Source: Thermomicrobiaceae bacterium
Lineage (GTDB): Bacteria; Chloroflexota; Chloroflexia; Thermomicrobiales; Thermomicrobiaceae
Direction: 5' to 3'
Assembly (NCBI GenBank): GCA_014874455.1
Contig: JADBJL010000049.1
Coordinates: 1-49,223 of the forward strand
Length of the DNA stretch: 49,223 nt
The stretch's first letter is position 1. Every line of letters begins with the position of its first letter. Under the pieces are notes generated by a model. It was not told the origin of the DNA. It saw only the letters and a program-made list of their open reading frames with translations, and made no database searches. The position numbers and the translations under genes are program-made. This document shows positions 1-9,110 of the stretch, in pieces.

Positions 1-5
1 ACCTC

Positions 6-470
6 TTACGCGAGCGGCACGTTGGCGCTGCACAGGCACACATGGCGGCCGGCGCGCAACGCCTCCTCGGCTTCGATCGGGGCGAACGGGCCAGGCACCG
101 AGATCGCGACCAGATCAGCGCCTGGAAACCTCTGGAGCGCCGTCCGTAAGGTGCGCGGCCGAGTCTCGCCGGGTGTCGCCGCAGGTGCCGCAGCGACCCC
201 GCGCTGCAGTCCCTCGATCGCCTGCTGAATGGCCGCCCCAGCCGTACCCTCGTCCACCGCCCGCACGGCGATGACCAGGTCGTTGGGAGACACGTCGTCC
301 AGTGCCCGATCCCATAAGCCCGAGTCTCGCAACATCTCCAGGTTGAGCGTTGTACCCATGACGAGTGCCGCGAGGTCGACGCCCGGTGCCCGGTTGACCC
401 TGGCAGCGACGGCCATGAGGGCGACCGAGTCGAAGTAGGCGTTCGGCTCCACATGGATGCGCGTGACCAC
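6..470 (-). CDS. FdrA-like protein, N-terminal part only (154 aa)
   Basis: FdrA proteins are CoA-ligase-like proteins found with allantoin/oxamate carbamoyl catabolism genes; full-length members have about 500-550 residues. Here only the N-terminal region is present: the early F-D-S-V-x-L-M segment, the V-M-G-T-T-x-N motif, the S-P-N-D-L-V-I-A-V-R segment and a later A-I-S-V-P-G stretch all match the order seen in E. coli FdrA. The reading frame ends in TAA at 6-8, exactly where the family continues into its next acidic helix, and the two codons after the stop (Glu, Val) still fit the family. The start is GTG at 470, preceded by AGAGGGAGG. It may be a nonsense-truncated gene or one half of a split FdrA whose remainder lies beyond the window edge. 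It diverges from the molybdenum hydroxylase genes, which suggests a shared nitrogen-compound catabolic locus. Confidence 0.7.
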   Translation of the reverse strand: MVTRIHVEPNAYFDSVALMAVAARVNRAPGVDLAALVMGTTLNLEMLRDSGLWDRALDDVSPNDLVIAVRAVDEGTAGAAIQQAIEGLQRGVAAAPAATPGETRPRTLRTALQRFPGADLVAISVPGPFAPIEAEEALRAGRHVCLCSANVPLA

Positions 471-501
471 GCCATCCTCCCTCTACCTGACGCGTATAGT
501 T

Positions 502-537
502 CCAAAAAAGTGGGCCGGCCAACCGGATCGGCTGGCC
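502..537 (-). terminator. Hairpin plus T-run upstream of the FdrA-like gene
   Basis: On the minus strand an 8-bp stem with one mismatch (GGCCAGCC against GGCCGGCC) is followed after CAC by TTTTTT. It lies about 30 nt before the start of the FdrA-like gene and could attenuate its leader or stop antisense transcripts. This comes from reading the sequence only; no folding energy was computed. Confidence 0.4.
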
Positions 538-608
538 GAGCGCGTGTAGCCTGGCTCGTGGTCTCCTGTCTATCGCTACCGAGTCCTGACAGGTGGTATG
601 CCACGGTT

Positions 609-637
609 TTGACAGGCCTTCTCCCTCGCAGTATACT
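609..637 (+). promoter_or_regulatory. Sigma-70-type promoter for the molybdenum hydroxylase operon
   Basis: TTGACA at 609-614 and TATACT at 632-637 are separated by exactly 17 bases, a near-consensus housekeeping promoter. It is the best promoter match I found upstream of the CoxM-like gene, whose start lies about 260 bases downstream. Confidence 0.75.
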
Positions 638-655
638 GCCGCCGTCGAATGCGAG

Positions 656-692
656 GAAGAGGAGCTCAGCGGTGAGCTCCTTTCCGCTTTTA
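656..692 (+). terminator. Attenuator-like hairpin just after the promoter
   Basis: GGAGCTCA (661-668), loop GCGG and TGAGCTCC (673-680) form a perfect 8-bp stem, extendable with GGAA/TTCC-type flanks, followed by TTT and then CTTTT. The expected transcription start is near 644, so the hairpin would form within the first 40 nt of the transcript and could terminate it before the operon. Regulatory function is inferred. Confidence 0.5.
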
Positions 693-899
693 TGGACTGC
701 AAGGGCCCGCTATGCTAATGCCAGCGGCAGGGCATCGATGGCCGCGCGGTGCCGTCGACGTTCCCCGGGCGCAAACCGGCCGCGGCTGTCGAGCCTCGAG
801 ACGAGTGGAGAGCGGGTATGTTGCACGGCGCGCCCTCGCGGCCTCGCGAGCGATGCATGGCCGGGCGCCCGCCCAACGGCATCGGCGAAAGGAGCCCTG
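693..899 (+). other. Untranslated leader of the molybdenum hydroxylase operon
   Basis: The stretch between the attenuator-like hairpin and the CoxM-like start contains no gene I recognise. A reading frame passes through it in frame with the CoxM-like gene, but its translation has no similarity to that family and the good ribosome-binding site AAAGGAG lies at 888-894. Confidence 0.5.
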
Positions 900-1780
900 A
901 TGAAGCCAGCGCGGTTCGTCTACCACGCCCCGACCACGCTCGACGCCACGTTGCAGCTCCTGGCCGAGCTCAATGTGGACGCCAAGCTCCTGGCCGGGGG
1001 CCAGAGCTTGATCCCCATGCTGAACATGCGCCTGGTGCGCCCCGGGCACCTGATCGATCTTCAGCACGTCAGTGAGCTCGCGGGCATCCATGAGCGTGAC
1101 GGCGGTGTCGCAATCGGCGCCATGACCCGGCAACGCCAGGTCGAGCGCTCTCCACTCGTTGCCGAGCGGATACCGCTCCTCGCTGAGGCGATCCGTCATG
1201 TGGGGCACTTGCCGATCCGGACGCGCGGCACGATCGGCGGCTCCATCGCCCACGCCGACCCGGCCGCCGAGCTGCCAGGCGTGCTCCTGGCTCTCGACGG
1301 CACCGTTCGCCTGGCGAGCGCGAGGGGTGAGCGTACTGTCGCTGCCCGCGACTTCTTCGTCGACATCCTGACGACCGCTGCTGAGCCGGACGAGCTGGTA
1401 CGAGAGGTCTGGTTCCCCAGCTTGCCACCACGGAGCGGCAGCGCCTGGCTGGAGGTCGCGCGGCGGCACGGTGACTACGCGCTGGTCGGCGTCGGCGCGG
1501 TCGTCACGCTGGCTGACGACGGCCAGGCAGTCGCAGCCGCCCGTCTCTGCTTCATCAGCGTCGCCGGACGGCCGGTTCAGGCCACGCAGGCCGAAGCGGC
1601 GCTCCGCGGCGCCCCGGTGACGCCCGCGACCTGGCGCGAGGCCGGTGCGCTGGTACGAGAGGAGCTGGATCCACCCGCTGACCTGCACGCCTCGGCGCAC
1701 TACCGCCGACACGTCGCAGGCGTGCTGGCGGAGCGGGTGCTGGAACTGGCAGCACGACGCGCTCAGGAGGGAGCGGGCCG

Positions 1781-1784
<4 letters not shown>
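900..1784 (+). CDS. CoxM-type FAD-binding subunit of a molybdenum hydroxylase (294 aa)
   Basis: This is the medium, flavin-carrying subunit of the xanthine dehydrogenase/CO dehydrogenase superfamily; it passes electrons from the 2Fe-2S subunit to FAD. The two FAD-binding signatures are visible: A-G-G-Q-S at residues 32-36 and T-R-G-T-I-G-G at about 108-114. The length of 294 residues is normal for the family. I chose ATG at 900 because AAAGGAG ends five bases upstream and the conserved N-terminus begins there. Its last codons overlap the start of the 2Fe-2S subunit by four bases, so the two are translationally coupled. The substrate cannot be read from this subunit. Confidence 0.92.
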
Positions 1785-2278
<494 letters not shown>

Positions 2279-2291
2279 AGGGGAGGAGCCA

Positions 2292-4661
2292 ATGCCGACC
2301 CGGATCTTCGGCGAACGAATCAAACGCGCAGAAGACCCGCGGCTGCTGACCGGTCGCGGACGGTTCGTGGACGACATCGACCTCCCCGGCCAGCTCCACG
2401 TGGCTTTCCTGCGCAGCCCGCACGCCCACGCGCGCGTGCGCGCGATCGATGCCAGCGCGGCGCGAGCGATGGAGGGGGTCGTGGCCGTCTGGACATATAC
2501 GGATATCGGGCCGTGCCAGCGGCGCATGCCACTCCTCATCCCGCATCCCGACCTGACCCACCCGTACACGCGCTTTGCCCTGGCTCGAGACGAGGTCAAC
2601 CACGTCGGCGAGCCGGTGGCGATGGTGATCGCAGAGAGCCGGTACCTGGCCGAGGACGCGCTCGAGGCGATCGCCGTCGACTGGGAAGAGCTGCCGCCGG
2701 TGGTCGACATCGAGGCCGCGGTGCGACCGGACGCGCCGCTGGTGCACGAGGAACTGGGTACCAACGTCGCTGCCCACTATGTCGGCATCGTCGGCGACCC
2801 AGATCGAGCCTTCGCCTCGGCTGCGCACGTCTTCCGCGAGCGGCTGGTCATCGAGCGCAGCGCTTCGATGCCGATCGAGCCGCGCGCCATCCTTGCCACC
2901 TGGGACGATACGGACGGCGTGCTCCGCGTCTGGGACACCACCCAGGCGCCGATCGTCATCCGGAACGCGTTGGCGGCGCTCTTCGGGCTCGCGCCGACGC
3001 AGGTGCACGTGGTCGCTCCCGACGTGGGAGGCGGTTTCGGCGGCAAGATCATGGTCTACCCGGAAGAGGTGCTCGTCCCCTACGCCGCGCTGGCGCTGCG
3101 CCGTCCGGTCAAGTGGACGGAGGACAGGTTCGAGCACTTCGTCGGCACGAACCACGAGCGACTGCAAATCCACGACGCTGAGATCGCCGTCGATAGTGAG
3201 GGCCGCATCCTCGGCGTGCGCGACCGCTTCCTCCACGACGCTGGGGCCTACACCCCGTACGGGATCATCGTGCCGATCATCACCGCCTGCCAGCTCCCCG
3301 GGCCGTACAAAGTGCCGAACTACCACGTCGAGTTCCGCGCGGTGTATTCGAACACCGTCCCGGTCAGCCCGTACCGCGGCGCGGGGCGGCCACACGCCTG
3401 CTTCGTCATGGAGCGGCTAATGGATCGAGTCGCCGACGAGCTCGGGTTGGATCGCGCCGAGGTGCGCCAGCGGAACTTCATCCAGCCGGACGAGTTCCCC
3501 TACGACGTCGGGCTCATCTTCCAGGACGGCGCTCCCACCCGCTACGACAGCGGCAACTACCCCGCGATGCTCGATCGGCTCCTCCAGGAGATGGACTACC
3601 ACCGGTTGGTGAGCGAGGAGCTGCCGCGACTGCGAGCCGAAGGGCGCTACGTCGGCCTCGGGATCGCCTGCTACGTCGAGGGCACCGGTATCGGCCCGTA
3701 CGAGGGGGCGCACGTCCGGGTGGAACCGACGGGCCACGTCTACGTCGCCACCGGGATGCCCCAGCAAGGCCAGGCCCACCAGACCGTGCTAGCTCAGATC
3801 GTGGCTGAAGAACTCCAGGTGCCGGTGGAGACCGTGCACGTCATCGAGGGAGACACCGCCCACTTCGAGTTCGGCTCGGGCACCTACGCCAGCCGCAGCG
3901 CCGTCGTCGCCGGCAGCGCGGTCGCGCTGGCGGCTCGCAGCGTGCGCGAGCAGGGACTCCGGTTGGCCGCTGAGGAGCTCGAGGTCGACCCCGCCGATCT
4001 CCTCGTCGAAGACGGGCGGGTCTTCGTGCGCGGGACACCGGAGCGCGGGTTCACCTGGGCGCAGCTCGCGCAGCTCGCCAATCCGCTGCGCTATGCCTAC
4101 GCGGGCGACCTCGCCGTGCGCCCGCGCCCGTGGAGCGGCCCCGCGTTGCCACAAGGGCGGCAGCCAGCACTGGAGGCGACCGAGTATTACTCGCCGCCGC
4201 ACGCCACCTGGGCTTCCGGAGCAGTCGGAGCCGTGATCGAAGTCGATCCGGCCACCGGTCTGTTGCAGTTCCACCGCCTGTGGGTGGTGCACGATTGCGG
4301 CAAGGTGATCAACCCGATGGTCGTCGAAGGCCAGATCCACGGCGGCATCGCGCAGGGGATCGGCGGGGCGTTCTACGAGCGGCTGCACTACGACGAGAAC
4401 GGCCAGCTTCTCAACGCCAGCTTCATGGACTTCCTGATCCCGACCGCGATGGAGATCCCCCGCATCGAGGTGGCTCACCTCGAAACCCCCTCTCCGCTCA
4501 ACCCGCTCGGCGTCAAGGGGGTCGGGGAAGCAGGCGCTATCCCGCTGCCAGCGCTGGTCGCCGCAGCGGTCGAGGACGCACTGCGCCCGTTTCAGGTGCA
4601 CGTGACGCGCATGCCGCTCAGCCCAGACGAGCTGTTGCGGCTGATCCACACCGAGGCGTAG
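2292..4661 (+). CDS. CoxL-type molybdopterin subunit, form II motif (789 aa)
   Basis: This is the large catalytic subunit that binds the molybdopterin-cytosine-dinucleotide cofactor. The N-terminal R-x-E-D-x-R-L-L-T-G-x-G-R-F motif, the G-G-G-F-G-G-K cofactor loop and the catalytic Glu746 in G-V-G-E-A-G are present. The active-site loop reads P-Y-R-G-A-G-R (360-366). This is the form II signature; true CO dehydrogenases (form I) carry A-Y-x-C-S-F-R with the copper-binding cysteine. CO oxidation is therefore unlikely to be the main role. By context (cyclase-type amidohydrolase downstream, FdrA-like gene divergent) a hydroxylase for an N-heterocycle or related acid is a reasonable guess. The start is ATG at 2292 after GGGGAGGAG. 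Confidence 0.92.
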   Translation: MPTRIFGERIKRAEDPRLLTGRGRFVDDIDLPGQLHVAFLRSPHAHARVRAIDASAARAMEGVVAVWTYTDIGPCQRRMPLLIPHPDLTHPYTRFALARDEVNHVGEPVAMVIAESRYLAEDALEAIAVDWEELPPVVDIEAAVRPDAPLVHEELGTNVAAHYVGIVGDPDRAFASAAHVFRERLVIERSASMPIEPRAILATWDDTDGVLRVWDTTQAPIVIRNALAALFGLAPTQVHVVAPDVGGGFGGKIMVYPEEVLVPYAALALRRPVKWTEDRFEHFVGTNHERLQIHDAEIAVDSEGRILGVRDRFLHDAGAYTPYGIIVPIITACQLPGPYKVPNYHVEFRAVYSNTVPVSPYRGAGRPHACFVMERLMDRVADELGLDRAEVRQRNFIQPDEFPYDVGLIFQDGAPTRYDSGNYPAMLDRLLQEMDYHRLVSEELPRLRAEGRYVGLGIACYVEGTGIGPYEGAHVRVEPTGHVYVATGMPQQGQAHQTVLAQIVAEELQVPVETVHVIEGDTAHFEFGSGTYASRSAVVAGSAVALAARSVREQGLRLAAEELEVDPADLLVEDGRVFVRGTPERGFTWAQLAQLANPLRYAYAGDLAVRPRPWSGPALPQGRQPALEATEYYSPPHATWASGAVGAVIEVDPATGLLQFHRLWVVHDCGKVINPMVVEGQIHGGIAQGIGGAFYERLHYDENGQLLNASFMDFLIPTAMEIPRIEVAHLETPSPLNPLGVKGVGEAGAIPLPALVAAAVEDALRPFQVHVTRMPLSPDELLRLIHTEA

Positions 4662-4753
4662 GATGCAGCGCGAGACAGATCGGGTACGGACGCGCCGTCG
4701 TGCGGACGAGCCGTGCACGCGGAGCAGGTGGACGAGGGAGAGGATTGGGTACC

Positions 4754-5539
4754 ATGAAGATCTACGACCTGTCGCAGCCTTTGAACCAGGAAGTGTCGTT
4801 CTGGCCGTTCTACCCACCGTTCGAGGTGAAGTACATCAAGCGCAAGGCGGAGCACGGCGTCAACGCCCAGTACATCATGACCTCGAACCACATGGGCACG
4901 CACCTCGACGCACCGCGCCACTTCGTCACCAGCGGCAAGACGATTGACCAGATCCCGCTCGAGTGGCTCTACGGCCCCGGTGTGATCGTCGACCTTTCCG
5001 ACGTGCTCGACGAGCTCGACATCTTCACCCCTCAGATGATCGAGGAGCGGGTCGAGGTGCGCGAGGGGGACATCCTGTTCATCCACACCGGGTGGCACCG
5101 CTACGCGCAGTTCGGTGAGCAGCCGGACGAGGAGAAGTACCTGCTCCGCCACCCCGGGCCACACCACTCGATCGTCGACTGGCTCCTCGCGAAGAAGATC
5201 CATATCTGGGGCGTCGACATGGTGTCGACTGATCACCCGATGAACCTGCCGATCGGGCGCTTCCTCGGCCGGGGCGGGCTCGACCAGTGGCGGCGCGTGC
5301 GCGGGATCTGCGAGCAAAAGTTCGGCGACCGGCTCGAGGAACTCTTCCCCGAATCAGCGTACCAGTTGACGCACAACGCCCTCTTCCCACACGACTGCAT
5401 CCACGTGGAAAACCTCGGTGGCGAGATCGGGCGCAAGGAACTCCACAACCGGCGCCTGACCCTCGGCGTGTTCCCCTGGCTGTTCAAAGGGGGAGAGGCC
5501 GCCTTCTGCCGCGCCGTCGCCTTCGTCGAGGAGGCCTGA
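4754..5539 (+). CDS. Cyclase-family metal-dependent hydrolase (261 aa)
   Basis: This belongs to the family that includes kynurenine formamidase KynB and isatin hydrolase, which hydrolyse cyclic or aryl amides with Mn/Zn. The metal motif H-x-G-T-H-x-D-x-P-x-H is complete: His46, His50, Asp52 and His56. The first Met with a purine-rich ribosome-binding site (GGGAGAGG, 4735-4742) is ATG at 4754, giving a normal length. An in-frame extension upstream overlaps the CoxL-like gene and is rejected. It is very likely the last gene of the molybdenum hydroxylase operon: a hydroxylase followed by a ring-opening amidase is a common catabolic pairing. The exact substrate is unknown. Confidence 0.85.
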   Translation: MKIYDLSQPLNQEVSFWPFYPPFEVKYIKRKAEHGVNAQYIMTSNHMGTHLDAPRHFVTSGKTIDQIPLEWLYGPGVIVDLSDVLDELDIFTPQMIEERVEVREGDILFIHTGWHRYAQFGEQPDEEKYLLRHPGPHHSIVDWLLAKKIHIWGVDMVSTDHPMNLPIGRFLGRGGLDQWRRVRGICEQKFGDRLEELFPESAYQLTHNALFPHDCIHVENLGGEIGRKELHNRRLTLGVFPWLFKGGEAAFCRAVAFVEEA

Positions 5540-5585
5540 CGCCTGCCGCACCGGCTCATCTCCGAAGCGAACGACAGGAGGCTCA

Positions 5586-5619
5586 CCTGGCCGGTCTCTA
5601 GCTCTGGAGACCGGCCAGG
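5586..5619 (+). terminator. Strong hairpin terminator after the cyclase gene
   Basis: CCTGGCCGGTCTC (5586-5598) and its exact complement GAGACCGGCCAGG (5607-5619) form a 13-bp perfect stem with an 8-nt loop, 47 bases after the cyclase stop codon. There is no T-run behind it. Confidence 0.65.
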
Positions 5620-5900
5620 CCCGCTCGGCGAGTGGCCAGGCGAAGCCGAACTCCCGGGCACGCAGCCACCGGGACATCGGGTGCCCTGCCGCGAACCATC
5701 CGACCATCGCACATTCGACCCCCGCCCGACGCCATGGGAGAGCTCACGATACAGGACGAAGCACGAGCCGTGGTGTGCCTCGGCAGGGTTGACGAACGTA
5801 TAGGACAGCCGGTGAGCGACCTGGTGCGACGCGATACGGAGCGAGCGAGGAACACGTCCGAGTGGGCTACATCGGCAGATCGAGCATGCTCGGGTCGCTG
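5620..5900. other. Gene-free stretch
   Basis: Between the cyclase terminator and the macro-domain remnant I see no reading frame with recognisable similarity and no strong hairpin or promoter. Confidence 0.4.
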
Positions 5901-6246
5901 TCGCCGTTCGATCGCCCGCTGGAAAGCGCGCTGCGCATCCACATTGCGCACGACGAAGACGACGTGCTGGGGCTGGGACGCTCCGCTGGCCCAATGGCCA
6001 CGGACGGCGTCCACTATCGCCCGAGCACCGGCATCGACGTCGAGCCCTCTGACGCCCGTGCCCAGAGCGGGAAACGCGACTGAGCGGATGCCGAGTTCAG
6101 CACAGCGACGCAGGCTGTGCGCCGTCGCCGACCGCACACGCTCGGGCGAGGCTGGCTGCCTGCGCCGCCCTCGAAGTCCATCGCCGCTGCGTCGATAACG
6201 CCCCGGTAGGGGAGCCGCCCGGCTGCGGTCGCCACCAGGCAAGGCA
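5901..6246 (-). pseudogene. Macro-domain protein remnant, 5'-truncated and frameshifted
   Basis: Macro domains bind ADP-ribose or its derivatives. Two minus-strand frames together spell the second half of one. The first gives A-G-R-L-P-Y-R-G-V-I-D-A-A-A-M. After a one-base shift near the GGCGCAGGCAGCC stretch (about 6155-6165), the second gives S-P-E-R-V-R-S-A-T, then A-F-P-A-L-G-T-G-V and a terminal V-V-F-V-V-R-N-V-D-A-Q-R-A-F. The N-terminal half with the usual A-I-V-N-A-A-N motif is missing: the remnant begins within a few bases of the stop codon of the adjacent lyase gene. I call it a dead gene. Sequencing error could explain the frameshift but not the missing N-terminus. Confidence 0.7.
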
Positions 6247-6249
6247 CGC

Positions 6250-7179
6250 TCACTCTGACAGGGACTGCAGGCCGGCGCGGTCGTACAGCTCCGCCAAGCC
6301 TGTCCGGCTCAGCACCTCGGTCAGGGCCTCGAGCGTGTGCGCATCGAGCGCCGGGCCGGGATGCCGCACCGTGGCGTGCGCGATCAGCCCGCGGCGGCGC
6401 TGTGTCTCCTTGCGGATCGCTAGCCCGATCTTTGGCTGGCCCTCCAAGACCAGAGCCGGCAGCGCCCGGTAGTACAGCTCGGCCGCCTGCGACCGATCGC
6501 CAGCGCACCAGGCCTGCCAGATCGCCACCAGTACCTCTGGATAGGCGAAGCCGGTCATGGTACCGCTCGCTCCGGCCCGCAGCTCGTCGAGCAGGTACAT
6601 ACCGCCGAGTCCACCGACGATCGTCACCCGGTCGCCGGTCAGCTTCAGCGTCTGGGCGATCCGCTGCGGCGTCGGCGTATCCTCCAACTTGATCGTCGCG
6701 ATCGCCGGCACCGCCTCGACCAGCTCGGCCATGGCCCGCGGCGAGAGGGTGACCCCGTTCACGGGCGGGTAGTCCTGCAGCACGATCGGGAGCCCGATCG
6801 CCTCGCCGAGGCGGCGGAAGTGCTCGGTCAGCGCCGGGCCGGGCTGCAGGAAGGTGGGCGGCGCCACCATGACCCCTGCTGCCCCCAGCGCCTCGGCCTC
6901 GCGGCTCGCCGCGATGGTCGCGTCGGTGCCCTCCCGCGAGGTGCCGACGATCACCGGCACCCGGCCTTTCACCGTCTCCATGACGAGCTCGACCACCCGG
7001 CGGCGCTCGGCGTCGGTCAGCTTCTGCGCCTCGCCCGCCACGCCCAGGACGGTGATACCGTCCACCCCTGCCGCCACAGTCGCCTCGACCAGCCGGCAGA
7101 GGCTGGTCTCGTCCAGGCTGCCATCAGCAAGGAACGGCGTGCTCAAGATGTTGTACACACCGCGCAGCGGTTCGTACAC
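6250..7179 (-). CDS. DapA/NanA-family aldolase-lyase (309 aa)
   Basis: This is a class I Schiff-base (beta/alpha)8-barrel enzyme of the dihydrodipicolinate synthase / N-acetylneuraminate lyase family. Visible residues are the Schiff-base lysine Lys164 (A-T-I-K-L-E-D), the proton-relay Tyr137 in Q-D-Y-P-P, and a G-x-A-G-E loop at about 46-50 in place of the canonical G-T-T-G-E. The departure from the DapA loop suggests a keto-acid lyase other than lysine biosynthesis. I chose GTG at 7179 because AGGAGGGG lies just upstream and the family N-terminus begins there; a longer frame would run into the upstream proline dehydrogenase gene. It follows that gene by 71 bases on the same strand, so co-transcription is likely. 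Confidence 0.88.
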   Translation of the reverse strand: MYEPLRGVYNILSTPFLADGSLDETSLCRLVEATVAAGVDGITVLGVAGEAQKLTDAERRRVVELVMETVKGRVPVIVGTSREGTDATIAASREAEALGAAGVMVAPPTFLQPGPALTEHFRRLGEAIGLPIVLQDYPPVNGVTLSPRAMAELVEAVPAIATIKLEDTPTPQRIAQTLKLTGDRVTIVGGLGGMYLLDELRAGASGTMTGFAYPEVLVAIWQAWCAGDRSQAAELYYRALPALVLEGQPKIGLAIRKETQRRRGLIAHATVRHPGPALDAHTLEALTEVLSRTGLAELYDRAGLQSLSE

Positions 7180-7250
7180 GATCCCCCTCCTGCTCTCACG
7201 GTCTGCCGCACCCAACCGAGCCAGGGCCAGGTCTGCTACGCTCACCCACA

Positions 7251-8264
7251 TTATCGCTTGGCGAGGTTGCGCAGCAAGAACAGCACGTTCGCCGGGCGCT
7301 CGGCCAGCCGTCGCATCAGGTAGTAGTACCACTCGGTGCCGAACGGCGTCGCGACCAGCACGCGGTATCCCTGGCGCACCAGCTCGAGCTGGAGCTGCGG
7401 CCGCACGCCGTAGAGCATCTGGAACTCGAAGCGGTCGCGACCGAGAGCATGCCTTTCCGCGAAATCGATCACGTGCGCGATGATTCGCTCGTCGTGGGTC
7501 GCGATCGCGGTGAAGCCCGCGTTCGGAAGACAGCGCTCGGCCAGCCGGATGTAGTTACGATCCACGTCAGTCTTCTTCGGGTAGGCCACGCTGGGAGGCT
7601 CCAGATAAGCGCCCTTCACCAGGCGCAGGTTCGGCTTGAGCGGCAGGAGATCCTCGAGATCTTGCGCCGTGCGGTAGAGCATCGCCTGGAGCACCGTGCC
7701 GACGTTGTCGTAGCCGTCGGCCCGCAGCCGGCGGTAGATGCGGAGCGTGGGGTCGACTCGGGTCGACTCTTCCATATCGATCCGGATGAAGTTGCCGAGC
7801 GCGGCCGCGTGCTCGACCAGCGTCCGGACATTGCAGTACGCGAATTCCTCGCCGAGATCCAACCCCAGATGAGTGAGCTTGAGCGCTACGTTGGTCACCA
7901 GGCCCTCGGCTGCGATCCGGTCGAGGATCTCGGTATAGGCATCGACGACCGCGAGTGCGGTCGCTTCGTCCTTGACGCCTTCGCCGAGCAGCGTGGTGTT
8001 GGTGCGCAGCCCTTTCTCGTTGAGCGAGCGCAGGACGCGCACGGCCTCGTCCAGCGTCTCCCCAGCGACGAAGCGCGCCGCGCCGAGCCGCATACCGTAG
8101 CGGCGGACGAACCGCGCCACCAGCGGGTTGTGCGTGGCCGAGAGGATGGCGCGGCGGAACAGCCCGTTGGCCGCCATCGCCAGCCGCTCGCGCACGTCAG
8201 GTTCGAGCGCTGGAGGCATCGCATAGCCGGCCGGCCGCTCGCCGGTCTCGCGCACTGTGCTCAT
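7251..8264 (-). CDS. Proline dehydrogenase (337 aa)
   Basis: This is a monofunctional FAD-dependent proline dehydrogenase, which oxidises L-proline to pyrroline-5-carboxylate. The barrel motifs are in order: T-N-V-A-L-K-L-T, then R-I-D-M-E, then L-R-L-V-K-G-A-Y, then A-T-H-D, then F-E-F-Q-M-L-Y-G-V-R and the C-terminal Y-Y-Y-L-M-R-R-L-A-E-R-P-A-N signature that binds substrate carboxylate. The length of 337 residues fits single-domain bacterial enzymes rather than bifunctional PutA. No pyrroline-5-carboxylate dehydrogenase is seen in the window. ATG at 8264 is used. The gene is followed by the lyase on the same strand. Confidence 0.93.
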   Translation of the reverse strand: MSTVRETGERPAGYAMPPALEPDVRERLAMAANGLFRRAILSATHNPLVARFVRRYGMRLGAARFVAGETLDEAVRVLRSLNEKGLRTNTTLLGEGVKDEATALAVVDAYTEILDRIAAEGLVTNVALKLTHLGLDLGEEFAYCNVRTLVEHAAALGNFIRIDMEESTRVDPTLRIYRRLRADGYDNVGTVLQAMLYRTAQDLEDLLPLKPNLRLVKGAYLEPPSVAYPKKTDVDRNYIRLAERCLPNAGFTAIATHDERIIAHVIDFAERHALGRDRFEFQMLYGVRPQLQLELVRQGYRVLVATPFGTEWYYYLMRRLAERPANVLFLLRNLAKR

Positions 8265-8360
8265 CAGCTTTCGGTACCCTTCGCCTCACGAATACCAGAA
8301 ACGACCCGGCTTACGGTATCACGAATCCTGCCGGGCAGGCGGCAACGGCGCAGCGAGTAG

Positions 8361-9110
8361 CTAACCCGGCAGCCCGATCGGAGCCAGCCCCGCGTCCCGA
8401 ATGGCCGCGTTGAGCGCCCCTCCCTCCTCGTCGAGCACGCGCCGGAGCCGCTCGACCAGCGCGTCGAGCTGTGCCGAGAGCTCGGCGAAGACCTCGCGCG
8501 ACTGGCGCGTGGGGACGTAGTCGGCGCTATCGACGGCATCGAACAGCGCGTTGAACTTCTCGTGCAGCCCGCTGGGCCAGAGCTGAGCCTCTCGCATGTG
8601 CACGTCGATCAGCCTGCCCCGGATGGCGTGGAGCTCATCCTGGAGGGCTGCGAGCGCGCGACGAACCGCCTCACTCTCCGCGAGGCCAGCGGTGCGCTGT
8701 TCCCAGACCTTCGCCTGTGCCAGCAGCGCGCCGATCTGGTTAATCGTCACGTTGGTCAGCGAGAGCTTATCGATGATCGCCTGCAGCAACTCGAACTGCG
8801 CTTGGAGTTCCTCGCGGCTGGCAGTGATCCGCGGATCCGGCTCGATCTCGAACGGCTGGACGAGGCGGTGATCGCCGACCGTCAAGCGAACCTGGTAGGT
8901 ACCGGGCAAGACCATCGGCCCATCTGGGCGATGCCAGGGCTCGAGGTCGGGGGCGGTGACGTTCGGTGCACCCGGCAGGCGCATGTTCCAGACGAACCGG
9001 TTGACGCCGGGCCGGGCTGGCAGCCCGTCGGCCTCACTCGTGTACGCGCGGAGCACGTTCCCCTGTTGATCCAGGGTCACGAGGGTAACGTCCACCACAT
9101 GAGCCACCTG
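8361..9110 (-). pseudogene. C-terminal fragment of a BNR/VPS10-type beta-propeller hydrolase-like protein
   Basis: The roughly 250 residues match in layout the C-terminal part of large (about 1000 aa) 'glycosyl hydrolase/sortilin-like' proteins: a beta-sandwich segment (P-G-V-N-R-F-V-W-N-M-R, then P-G-T-Y-Q-V-R-L-T-V-G) followed by a helical tail with two long amphipathic helices. The N-terminal beta-propeller is absent. Similarity stops at about 9110, where a GntR-type fragment in the opposite orientation begins. An ATG exists at 9146, but the first dozen residues fall outside the family and no good ribosome-binding site precedes it. I interpret it as a remnant left by a deletion; a functional stand-alone domain cannot be excluded. 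Confidence 0.6.

Noticed and set aside
2292-4661. True aerobic CO dehydrogenase (form I CoxL)
   Set aside because: The active-site loop is P-Y-R-G-A-G-R, lacking the A-Y-x-C-S-F-R motif with the copper-binding cysteine.
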